DNA of 64,000 bases, taken from positions 3,906,001 through 3,970,000 of the forward strand of contig NZ_CP139559.1 of NCBI RefSeq assembly GCF_034263275.1. Direction: 5' to 3'. The DNA comes from Mucilaginibacter sp. cycad4. GTDB taxonomy: Bacteria > Bacteroidota > Bacteroidia > Sphingobacteriales > Sphingobacteriaceae. Numbering within the stretch: the stretch's first letter is position 1; every line of letters begins with the position of its first letter. The notes under the pieces are model-generated. The model was not told the DNA's origin. It saw only the letters and a program-made list of their open reading frames with translations, and searched no databases. This document shows positions 1 to 7,568 of this stretch, in pieces. The translations under genes were made by a program, and so were the position numbers.

Positions 1-557
1 TCTTTATCAATGCTTGACAGTACAGGATGATCCAGCCCCTGCCACTCGTGTGCGGTACCCGGATCTTTATCGGTTGAAGCCACACTTATGGATAACAAAC
101 CTTTCTCATACCCTTTGCTCTGTCCACCAAAATACGATAGCCAATACTTACGGTTATATTGCTGCAATTTGTAGGAACCGCCCCATTTATAGTCCTGCAA
201 GCCTACATAACCGGCCTTTTGATTATTGTCCCATTTTGTAGTATCGTCAGAGAAAGAGAGGATGCGGCCGCGGGTTTTCCAATGCAGCAGGTCCTTACTA
301 TCAGCCAGCCAGGTTTCATAACCTCTGCCATTAAAAATGATGTAACTCATATACCAGCTGTCACCCTGCCGAAAAACCATGGGGCAGTCAGCTTTTTGAC
401 TATTATCTTCGGGCGCTATCACCAGGCCATATTTGTGGGGCGTTTTAACCTGCTCGTAAATATCCTTCATCACCTTTTCGGGTACTTCCTGGGCCTGTGC
501 CTTTAGTATTAAAAAAAAGCAAACAAGAAATGTAAATGATCTGAAAATGTGTTTCAT
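1..557 (-). CDS. GH43-like five-bladed propeller glycosidase, N-terminal part
   Basis: The gene runs off the left edge, so only its first 185 codons are present. It starts at the ATG at 557 and encodes a Sec signal peptide (MKHIFRSFTFLVCFFLILKA, cleavage after AQA). The mature start contains KYGLVIAPED and DCPMVFRQGDSWYMSYI, followed by YETWLADSKDLLHWK. This pattern of one short blade per 40-60 residues with 'W.M.Y' and 'S.DL.HW' strands is typical of GH43/GH117-like beta-propeller glycosidases. It is the last gene of the pectin locus seen here, 315 bp after the GH78 gene, with a large palindromic repeat between. An arabinan or galactan side-chain role fits the neighbours but the substrate cannot be read from this part. 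Fold fairly sure, family number not. Confidence 0.6.
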   Translation of the reverse strand, partial: MKHIFRSFTFLVCFFLILKAQAQEVPEKVMKDIYEQVKTPHKYGLVIAPEDNSQKADCPMVFRQGDSWYMSYIIFNGRGYETWLADSKDLLHWKTRGRILSFSDDTTKWDNNQKAGYVGLQDYKWGGSYKLQQYNRKYWLSYFGGQSKGYEKGLLSISVASTDKDPGTAHEWQGLDHPVLSSIDK

Positions 558-633
558 GGTTTGTTTATATAAAGTCCATTAATAAATCCACATATTAAGC
601 TATTATAAAACTGAAAACCAATCCATTAGATTT

Positions 634-837
634 CAGGAAAATCGCTTTTAAAATCTGTAGTAAACAGGAGGCACCTACGGAGCCAATTCTCTTTGATTTT
701 CATTTCTACAAACATGTTACTCCTACAGAGTTTAAAAAAGTGTATGGTTATAACTCCGTAGGAGTAACATGTTTATAGCAAAACAAGACATATGTTTTGG
801 CTCCGTAGGCGCCTCCTGTTTAAAAGCGATTTTCCTG
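634..837. repeat. 204-bp nested palindromic element (MITE/REP-like)
   Basis: Arms pair at three levels: 634-650 with 821-837 (17 bp, perfect), 662-685 with 798-821 (23 of 24), and 710-732 with 752-774 (22 of 23). The left side has an 11-bp insertion (651-661). The element fills most of the 315-bp gap between the GH78 and GH43-like genes and contains no credible ORF. Its core (CTCCGTAGGCGCCTCCTGTT) recurs in shorter form at 33309-33408. It could be a non-autonomous transposable element, a REP-type sequence, or an mRNA-stabilising hairpin inside the operon. Confidence 0.85.
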
Positions 838-872
838 TTTCAGCTTTATGCCTTTAGCTTTTATATAATATT

Positions 873-3635
873 TTATTTTACGATAAATGTGTAGTTGCCT
901 GATCCTGTCTTGATTTCTGCTTTTCCATCGCGATAACCGATAAACCTGATATCGCTTCGGGCTTTAATATTTTGCCCGTCTACCATAATAGCAGCATTCC
1001 TTTTTACAGGCAGAAAAATGCTTGCCGTGGTATTTGCAGGGATGCTCACCTCCAATTTAAATTGTCCCTGATCTTTTTTCCAACTGCTCGAAATATTGCC
1101 ATAAGGCGATTGGTAATTGGCCTTAGCCCAGGTTACATTACCCACGATTTCGGGCCTGATCTCGATTTTATTAAAAGCGATGGCATCATCCGCCGGGCGG
1201 ATCCCTGCCAGGCCGCTGTAAAACCACTCCATCAGGTGCCCCAACATAAAATGGTTATTAGATACCGACGGCAGCGCCGCCCATGATTCGGTTAAAGCCG
1301 TTGCACCGTGGGCCAACTGGTAACCATAACCCGGTACATCGGCGCGACTGTTCATATCGTAGATCACGTCCGAAAGTCCTTCATCATCCAGCACACGCAA
1401 CAGATAGCGATAACCAATATCACCTGCTGTAAGGGCATTGCCACGGGCACGAATATCTTTTACAATATTGTTAACTACGGCTGTTTTATATTGCGGCTCA
1501 ACCAAACCGGCATAAACCGACATGGCATTAGCTGCCTGGCTGCCCGTACCATATTGCCTGGTTTCGGCATTAAAAAATTTTTGATTGTATGCCTGTTTAA
1601 CTTCGGCAGCGAGCTTTTTGTATGATGCAGCATCGTCGCTTTTGCCAAGCAGGGTTGCTACTTTTCCGGCTATATCGAGGTCATAATAGTACAGCGAAGT
1701 TGCTGTGATACCCTGTGGCGTTAACTGCGAAACACCGGGTGGTTTGGGGCCGAGGTCATACCAATCGCCCAGGCCCTGGTAAAGTAAATGGTTTTGTGAT
1801 TTTTTATCGAGATAGGCCAAGTACCGTTTGATCATATCATAATTTTGCGCAAGCACCTCTTTATCGCCATACCATTGGTAAACATACCATGGCAGGATCA
1901 CCGCGTTGCTCCCCCATTCGGGCGAATCGCGGAATGGCTCATCAAACTTTACATACTCGGGCGAGATCTCGGGGATCAGTCCATCATCGGTTTGAGAAAT
2001 TCGCATATCATTAATACACTTACGCGCCAGGCCCACTATATCATAATTGTAATGCAATGAACTGCCAACCAAATGCGCTTCTTCCAGCCAGCCCAGTTTT
2101 TCGCGGTGAGGGCAATCGGTAAACACACTGGCCATATTGCTTTTCATAGCCCAGTCTATCAGTTTAAAAGTTTTGTTAAACAGTTCATTTGAGCAGGCGA
2201 AACTGCCCACAGTTTGGGCGGCATTGCGGGTGTGCAGCCCTTTGATCTCAACAATAACCGGCAGTTGCTTGCTGTTCGTTTCATTTTGAGGCACAGCACC
2301 CTGCACCTGCAAATACCTGAAACCGTAATAGGTAAACAGCGGATGCCAGGTTTCAACACCATTGCCTTTTAAAATGTAGTTATAATAATGTGGCCCGCCC
2401 GAACCTTTTTGATTAGCACTGCCATCCTCGTTCAGCAATTCGGCAGGAATAATGCGTACGGTATCTCCCTTTTTGCCTTGCACACTAATGTGCGGGATCC
2501 CTGAAAAGTTTTGACCCAAATCATAGATCCATGCGCCGTTATCGAGCTGCTTTTTGCTTTGTGGTTTCAGCTCCTGCATAATTTTTAAAGGCTCAGCCAT
2601 TTGCGCGTTAAGCTGCTGAATACCATCTACCTTAACCACACTTCGCCATTTTGAATCATCAAAGTTGTTGGTATTCCATCCCACATGTTCAAGATTGGCA
2701 TTATAATCCTCGCCCCCATAAATGCTGCTGAAAGTAACCGGCGAAGGCGCGGTTTTCCATGAACCATCGCTCACCACGTTATCCACCCGGCCATTATCAT
2801 ACTCCAACACCAAACGGCAAATCATTTTAGGATAACCAAAAGCGCCGGTAAGCTTGCGGTAACGCTTATCCCGGGGGATGTAATAAAACCCGTTGCCCAG
2901 CATTACACCGATGGTATTTTTACCGGCGATGAGTTGACTGGTCACATCAAAAGGTACATACAAAGCCTGTTTATCATATTTTGTCCACCCGGGATCAAGG
3001 AAATGATCGCCTACTTTTTTACCATTCAGGCTCAATTCAAAATGGCCCAATCCGCATATATAAAGTGTAGCCTTCTTCAGCTTGCCATCTACATCAAAGG
3101 CCTTGCGTATTAAAGGCAAAACATCATTGGCTGCACCTAATTTCTTAGGACCTTTGCCATGATAAAAGGGAACGATCGCCGATGAATCGGGCAGTTTATC
3201 GCAGGCAATCCATTCAGCACCATGCCAGTCGGCTTTTATAAGCAATCCCATTTGCCAGCTGGCGATATTGCTCCATGCCGATGCTTTGCCGTGATTATCC
3301 CAAACCATCACTTTCCAATAATAGTTTTTGGCGGCCTGCATGGGCTTGCCATTACAAGAAACCTGTAGCGATGCGCTGGATGGTACTTTTCCCGAATCCC
3401 ATACATCAGCATTATTATTAGCCAGTTTAGCCGCATCATCGGCAACCAAAACGCGGTAAGCAGTTTGCATTACACCATGGGCATTGTTTTGCAACTGCCA
3501 GCCCAATTTTGGCGCTAACGATTCGATACCCTGCGGATTTGTTTTGTACTCGCATTGCAGGTTAAGCACTTTCAGGCTTTGAGCAAAAGCGCCAAAAGGC
3601 AGTAAGCAAAACAACAGGCAGATCCTTTTTATCAT
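873..3635 (-). CDS. GH78 alpha-L-rhamnosidase
   Basis: This 920-residue exported protein should release terminal alpha-L-rhamnose from rhamnogalacturonan or its oligosaccharides. A signal peptide (MIKRICLLFCLLPFGAFAQ) is followed by a fibronectin-like N-terminal domain (about 20-130), a jelly-roll sugar-binding domain (about 180-300), and the alpha/alpha six-hairpin catalytic domain from about 480. The catalytic signature is TDCPHREKLGWLEE (about 506-519), matching the family's D-x-x-x-R-(D/E) acid region, and a C-terminal beta-domain closes the protein. Length is normal for the family. The gene starts 9 bp after the GH2 stop, so the two are very likely co-transcribed. The next gene is separated by a large palindromic repeat. 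Family assignment is secure; the exact linkage cleaved is inferred from context. Confidence 0.93.
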   Translation of the reverse strand: MIKRICLLFCLLPFGAFAQSLKVLNLQCEYKTNPQGIESLAPKLGWQLQNNAHGVMQTAYRVLVADDAAKLANNNADVWDSGKVPSSASLQVSCNGKPMQAAKNYYWKVMVWDNHGKASAWSNIASWQMGLLIKADWHGAEWIACDKLPDSSAIVPFYHGKGPKKLGAANDVLPLIRKAFDVDGKLKKATLYICGLGHFELSLNGKKVGDHFLDPGWTKYDKQALYVPFDVTSQLIAGKNTIGVMLGNGFYYIPRDKRYRKLTGAFGYPKMICRLVLEYDNGRVDNVVSDGSWKTAPSPVTFSSIYGGEDYNANLEHVGWNTNNFDDSKWRSVVKVDGIQQLNAQMAEPLKIMQELKPQSKKQLDNGAWIYDLGQNFSGIPHISVQGKKGDTVRIIPAELLNEDGSANQKGSGGPHYYNYILKGNGVETWHPLFTYYGFRYLQVQGAVPQNETNSKQLPVIVEIKGLHTRNAAQTVGSFACSNELFNKTFKLIDWAMKSNMASVFTDCPHREKLGWLEEAHLVGSSLHYNYDIVGLARKCINDMRISQTDDGLIPEISPEYVKFDEPFRDSPEWGSNAVILPWYVYQWYGDKEVLAQNYDMIKRYLAYLDKKSQNHLLYQGLGDWYDLGPKPPGVSQLTPQGITATSLYYYDLDIAGKVATLLGKSDDAASYKKLAAEVKQAYNQKFFNAETRQYGTGSQAANAMSVYAGLVEPQYKTAVVNNIVKDIRARGNALTAGDIGYRYLLRVLDDEGLSDVIYDMNSRADVPGYGYQLAHGATALTESWAALPSVSNNHFMLGHLMEWFYSGLAGIRPADDAIAFNKIEIRPEIVGNVTWAKANYQSPYGNISSSWKKDQGQFKLEVSIPANTTASIFLPVKRNAAIMVDGQNIKARSDIRFIGYRDGKAEIKTGSGNYTFIVK

Positions 3636-3644
3636 GTTAATATT

Positions 3645-6600
3645 TTATTGCATTTCAATCCCCGAAACAGCCAAACCATCAGCTTTAATGCCCGTGATTA
3701 CCAGCTTATAATTACCCGCGTTGATACTTGTGCCCGTATTGGTTGCAACCGTGCCCGACTTATTTTTGGCAACCGGTTTAAAACTCAGTTCTTCCTCCTT
3801 CATCACCGTACCATCGGCAGCCAGTAACTGCATTTTCGCCGTAAAAGTTTCGTTGCTTTGGTTATAATATTTGATGCGCAGAGCATACAGATCCGCAACA
3901 CCCGGTGTTAACGCAAATGCTATGCTACCGCCTGCCCCGCTGCTAAATTTAATTACTTTTTTCCCGTTTAAGGTGTCGGGCTTTAACCCGTCGCCCTTTA
4001 TTTCGGCCGTCTCCGCTTTATAGCTTACGGTTTTACGAAGATCCGTTGCAGGTTGCAGCGAAGTAACCGGCAGTACAACCACGGTGTACATGAATTTCCC
4101 TTTGTTTACGCCTAACGTGACTACATCTGCCTTTTTGAAACGCTTCCTGTAAACAGGGAGCTGATATCCACCTTCGGCATCCGTTTTTACAAATAAGCCA
4201 GTGTTTTCGTAGCCAGCAACCCAAGCTGGTCGTTGCAAGGCGGGTACATCCATAGCAACATAAACATCGGCATCGGCATTTAAAGTGAATAGACAAGCCC
4301 CCTCTAAATCTCCCCCGGTAGGGGAGACTTTTAAAGCCCTCCCTTCCGGGGAGGGTTGGGTGGGGCCTATAGCTGTGCTTATCCAATCTGCGCCATAAAA
4401 TATTGGCGGCAGATCATTGAAAGTTACACCCGCGTCCGTATATTGTTTTTGGCCGATGTCCATCCAGTTTTTTATAGCCCATTTGTTATTGCCCTGCAAC
4501 TGCCCAATTATTCCTTTGCCCACTGGTTGTGGCTTCGTAGCTTTATTTAAAGTACTGATAGCAATAGCAGATATGATCGCTTCGCCTGCCGCTGCATTTG
4601 GAAAAGTTATGGAGAGTGTTCCGCCTGTAACATGCGCGGTAATTGTTTTTTTGAGCGATTGTGCATATCCCGATTCTTTCCAGATATCCAGATTGCGGAT
4701 CATGGTTTTACCGTTTACTGCTACATCAAACAAACGCCAGCACGAGCAATCCATCCCGCCACCCGTGCCATACCAGGGTTCGGTAAAATATAGCTCGACA
4801 CGGTAATCACCATCCGGCACCGGGAAATTGAATTTCAATTTATCCAAGCCATATCTGAAAGTCTGGAATAAGGCACCATCGGCAGTATTATCAATTCTGT
4901 CAAAAGTGCGTTGCTGACTGGCAAAAAATGAGGGCATGCCGGGGAAATCATCCGTCCATGATACGGAGCCGGGTTGTTGTTTATTGTCCTGGTGCCTGTC
5001 GGCCGTCCATTTGCTGCCGAAGCTATCGGTGTAATCAGGGCCGCCGCAGTTGAGCCTGTACAGGTAGTTATAGCCGGATGCCGGTTTCAGGATATTAGAA
5101 TTTTCCTTTGGTAGATGAGGAGCTGCAGGCAGATGACTCAACATGATCTCGTCATGCGTTACAGGTTTGCCATTTACATATCCTACAGCATATAAAACAT
5201 TGTATTTAATATCCGCGCCATCCCATTGAAAGTGCGTGCCGATACCCTGCCGTTTTCTTTTACCTAACGATTCGTGGTTAAAATCGTTAAAAAGCTCCAC
5301 CTCGTCGCAATTAGAGTAAACAATAATACTATCCTTTTTGCCCGGAGCCAACCAGCGGTTTGGCCAGGTGTGCGATACGATGTAAACCATTGGCTCCTTC
5401 CCCTTTGGCGCATAATTGGCCCTGTACATGTAAAAAGCATCGGTTGGTTGCCCCCAGGGCGTAAACAAGCCTTTATAATTGACAGGACCTACCCTGTCGA
5501 GCTCCCGCTGACCTTCGCCTCCCTGTGTCCGGCCCGGATTTTCATGTGAGTATAAGAGCCATTGAAAATGCCCGGCGACCTGATCTTTTACAGACTCTGC
5601 CAGTCGCACTTTAGTTTCCATCAACTGGGTCATGCGGTCTTCACTCAGCGGGCCGTTTGCATTGAAAGGCCCTTCGGTGTGCAGGCCCAGGCTTCGCCAT
5701 GCACCATACTCGCCTACTAAGATTTGCTTTTTCAGGTCCTCGCCGTAAGTAAGCGGGTTACCGCCATAAGTGCCTGTCCAGTTTTGGGGCACATCCCAAT
5801 CAGTGCCTTCGCCGCCATTACAGGTTGTTATTTTGCGTTGCGATGAGGATGTAGGGTCAAGCTTACGAATGATATCGCTGCATTCCCGCGCAAAATCGGC
5901 AGGCAGTTTACTTTCGTTCTGTAAGCCCCATAATATCACAGAGGGACTATTGCGACGCTCCTTTACCCAATCAACCAGTAAAGCTTTGTAGTTAACCCTG
6001 AACTCCGGCGAATCATACCAAATATGTGCCGAATACTGCGGCCACCATAAAATCCCCAGCTTATCCCAATACTGTTGATAAGCGAGGTTATGAGGCTGGT
6101 GCGCATCCCTGAAAGCATTAAAACCGGCAGCTTTTACCTGCATCACGCGTGCTTTAATTTCCTGGCTGCTAAAAGCATGGCTTTTCCCCATTAGGTGCTC
6201 ATATTCGGCAATGCCATTGATAAAAACAGGTTTCCCGTTGAGGTAAAAACGATTGTCGTTATTATTCCTGCCGATGGGCCAGCTGATCCAGCGGATGCCA
6301 TATGGTGTTTGAATTTTATCAATAAGCTTTCCATCAACCCAAACCTCTGTTGTTACCTGATATAAGTAAGGTTTTTCCAACGACCATAGATGCACGTTTT
6401 TAACATCGGCAAATTGTTGGTTTACAACGTTAACCTCACCGATTTTTAGGGTTTTATTTATTTTTGCTTGCGCGATAATTTTGCCGCCTGCATCAACCAG
6501 GCTGCTTGTTATGGTTATTGCAGATGGCTTGCTGCTGTAGTTTTTAATTTCTGTTTCGAGATTAAGTGTGGCTGATTTTTCGCGAACAGTGGTATCATTC

Positions 6601-7223
6601 CAGATGTGCACACCAAAAGGCTCAATCCTAACGGCGTTAGTAACCACCAAATGAACCGGCCTGAAAATCCCCATAGGCTGTGAGCCTTCCGAAAAACCCG
6701 GATCATCCGAGCAGGCACCGCAAACCCAGGGCAGATCTTTAATAAACGAAGGATGATCTGCCTTAATACATAACAGGTTTTGTTTGCCTGCTTTAATAGC
6801 ATCTGTTACATCAATTGTAAAAGATGTGCGGCCCCCTGCATGATAGCCAACCTGTTTATTGTTAAGCCAAACCGTGGCATAAGAGCCAACGCCTTCGAAC
6901 CACAGGAAATACCGTTTATCACTTTGTTTGTTTTCAAGCCTGAATGTTTTGCGATACCAGGCTGTGCCGTGCCTGTTGCCATGTTTAAGGCGGCGATAGC
7001 CTTCATAGGTATCCCAATTGTGAGGTATGTTTACCGTTTGCCATTTAGCATCGTTAAAACCAGCTTGTTCAAAACCAGCATTAGCTTTTGGATTGTTATC
7101 ATTAGCAATGCTTTTCCAGTTGTTACTTAATAAAATATCATTACGCTGTGCAAAAAGGTAACTATTGGAAAAAAAGAGCAACAGCAGTAGAGAGGCGATC
7201 GGCTTAAAAAAAGGGAAACACAC
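3645..7223 (-). CDS. GH2 beta-glycosidase with malectin domain
   Basis: Exported GH2-family enzyme, probably a beta-galactosidase or beta-glucuronidase acting on pectin side chains. From the chosen GTG start it is about 1192 residues. The order is signal peptide (CFPFFKPIASLLLLLFFSNS to FAQ), GH2 jelly-roll, Ig-like domain, TIM barrel with acid/base Glu in WGLQNES (about 437) and nucleophile Glu in LVGEYGAW (about 505), a malectin-type carbohydrate-binding domain (YRLNCGGPDYTD), and C-terminal beta-domains. I chose the GTG at 7223 because it has a purine-rich GAGGAG just upstream and starts directly on a clean signal peptide. Alternatives are ATG 7286, which lies inside a repeat, and ATG 7565, which would translate the whole repeat. 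A palindromic repeat at 4295-4368 is translated in frame within the C-terminal part. Gap to GH78 is 9 bp. Confidence 0.88.
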   Translation of the reverse strand: MCFPFFKPIASLLLLLFFSNSYLFAQRNDILLSNNWKSIANDNNPKANAGFEQAGFNDAKWQTVNIPHNWDTYEGYRRLKHGNRHGTAWYRKTFRLENKQSDKRYFLWFEGVGSYATVWLNNKQVGYHAGGRTSFTIDVTDAIKAGKQNLLCIKADHPSFIKDLPWVCGACSDDPGFSEGSQPMGIFRPVHLVVTNAVRIEPFGVHIWNDTTVREKSATLNLETEIKNYSSKPSAITITSSLVDAGGKIIAQAKINKTLKIGEVNVVNQQFADVKNVHLWSLEKPYLYQVTTEVWVDGKLIDKIQTPYGIRWISWPIGRNNNDNRFYLNGKPVFINGIAEYEHLMGKSHAFSSQEIKARVMQVKAAGFNAFRDAHQPHNLAYQQYWDKLGILWWPQYSAHIWYDSPEFRVNYKALLVDWVKERRNSPSVILWGLQNESKLPADFARECSDIIRKLDPTSSSQRKITTCNGGEGTDWDVPQNWTGTYGGNPLTYGEDLKKQILVGEYGAWRSLGLHTEGPFNANGPLSEDRMTQLMETKVRLAESVKDQVAGHFQWLLYSHENPGRTQGGEGQRELDRVGPVNYKGLFTPWGQPTDAFYMYRANYAPKGKEPMVYIVSHTWPNRWLAPGKKDSIIVYSNCDEVELFNDFNHESLGKRKRQGIGTHFQWDGADIKYNVLYAVGYVNGKPVTHDEIMLSHLPAAPHLPKENSNILKPASGYNYLYRLNCGGPDYTDSFGSKWTADRHQDNKQQPGSVSWTDDFPGMPSFFASQQRTFDRIDNTADGALFQTFRYGLDKLKFNFPVPDGDYRVELYFTEPWYGTGGGMDCSCWRLFDVAVNGKTMIRNLDIWKESGYAQSLKKTITAHVTGGTLSITFPNAAAGEAIISAIAISTLNKATKPQPVGKGIIGQLQGNNKWAIKNWMDIGQKQYTDAGVTFNDLPPIFYGADWISTAIGPTQPSPEGRALKVSPTGGDLEGACLFTLNADADVYVAMDVPALQRPAWVAGYENTGLFVKTDAEGGYQLPVYRKRFKKADVVTLGVNKGKFMYTVVVLPVTSLQPATDLRKTVSYKAETAEIKGDGLKPDTLNGKKVIKFSSGAGGSIAFALTPGVADLYALRIKYYNQSNETFTAKMQLLAADGTVMKEEELSFKPVAKNKSGTVATNTGTSINAGNYKLVITGIKADGLAVSGIEMQ
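4295..4368. repeat. GC-rich palindromic repeat translated in frame inside the GH2 gene
   Basis: The stretch contains CCCCTCTAAATCTCCCCC, GGGGAGACTT and CCTCCCTTCCGGGGAGGG followed by TTGGGTGGGG. It is made of short complementary C-rich and G-rich runs unlike the flanking coding DNA. On the minus strand it reads as PTQPSPEGRALKVSPTGGDL within the GH2 C-terminal region. I know this sequence type as a recurrent Bacteroidota intergenic repeat. Here it keeps the frame, so it looks like an insertion the protein has tolerated. Confidence 0.7.
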
Positions 7224-7280
7224 CTCTCTCCTCTTCCCCGGATCTACTGATTGTAAACATCTTTTAAAATGAAAACCAAA

Positions 7281-7433
7281 TGTCATTTCGAACCCTTTGT
7301 GGAGGGATATAGAGGAGGCAAGGGTGAGAAATCTTATACGACATGCATTATTCGCCCTGCTTAAAACTGCTCGTATAGGATTTCTCCTCAACCCATATCG
7401 CGCAACTCCGCCTGCAGTTTCGTCGAAATGACA
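7281..7433. repeat. 153-bp palindromic element with TGTCATTTCGA ends
   Basis: Perfect 11-bp terminal inverted repeats lie at 7281-7291 (TGTCATTTCGA) and 7423-7433. An inner pair, 7326-7341 and 7371-7386 (GAGAAATCTTATACGA against its complement, one mismatch), sits inside. It occupies the leader between the GH95 and GH2 genes. A degenerate relative lies at 44859-45290. This sequence type (TCATTTCGA with GAGAAATC) is a familiar dispersed repeat in Sphingobacteriaceae. The minus-strand frame leading into GH2 is open through the whole element. Confidence 0.85.
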
Positions 7434-7568
7434 ATTTATTTTATTGATTATCAAAACGCCTAAAGATGTGCGTACACAGTAACGCTCAAAAGGAGAATCG
7501 CATAGTCCCAAAACGCATTGTTCTTTTCCTGCGATCTCGCTGCGATATTTTTGCGTTTCGCCCATTTT

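Noticed and set aside
7286..7565. N-terminal extension of the GH2 protein from ATG 7565
   Set aside because: This would translate a whole palindromic repeat ahead of a clear signal peptide; a start at 7223 or 7286 is more credible.
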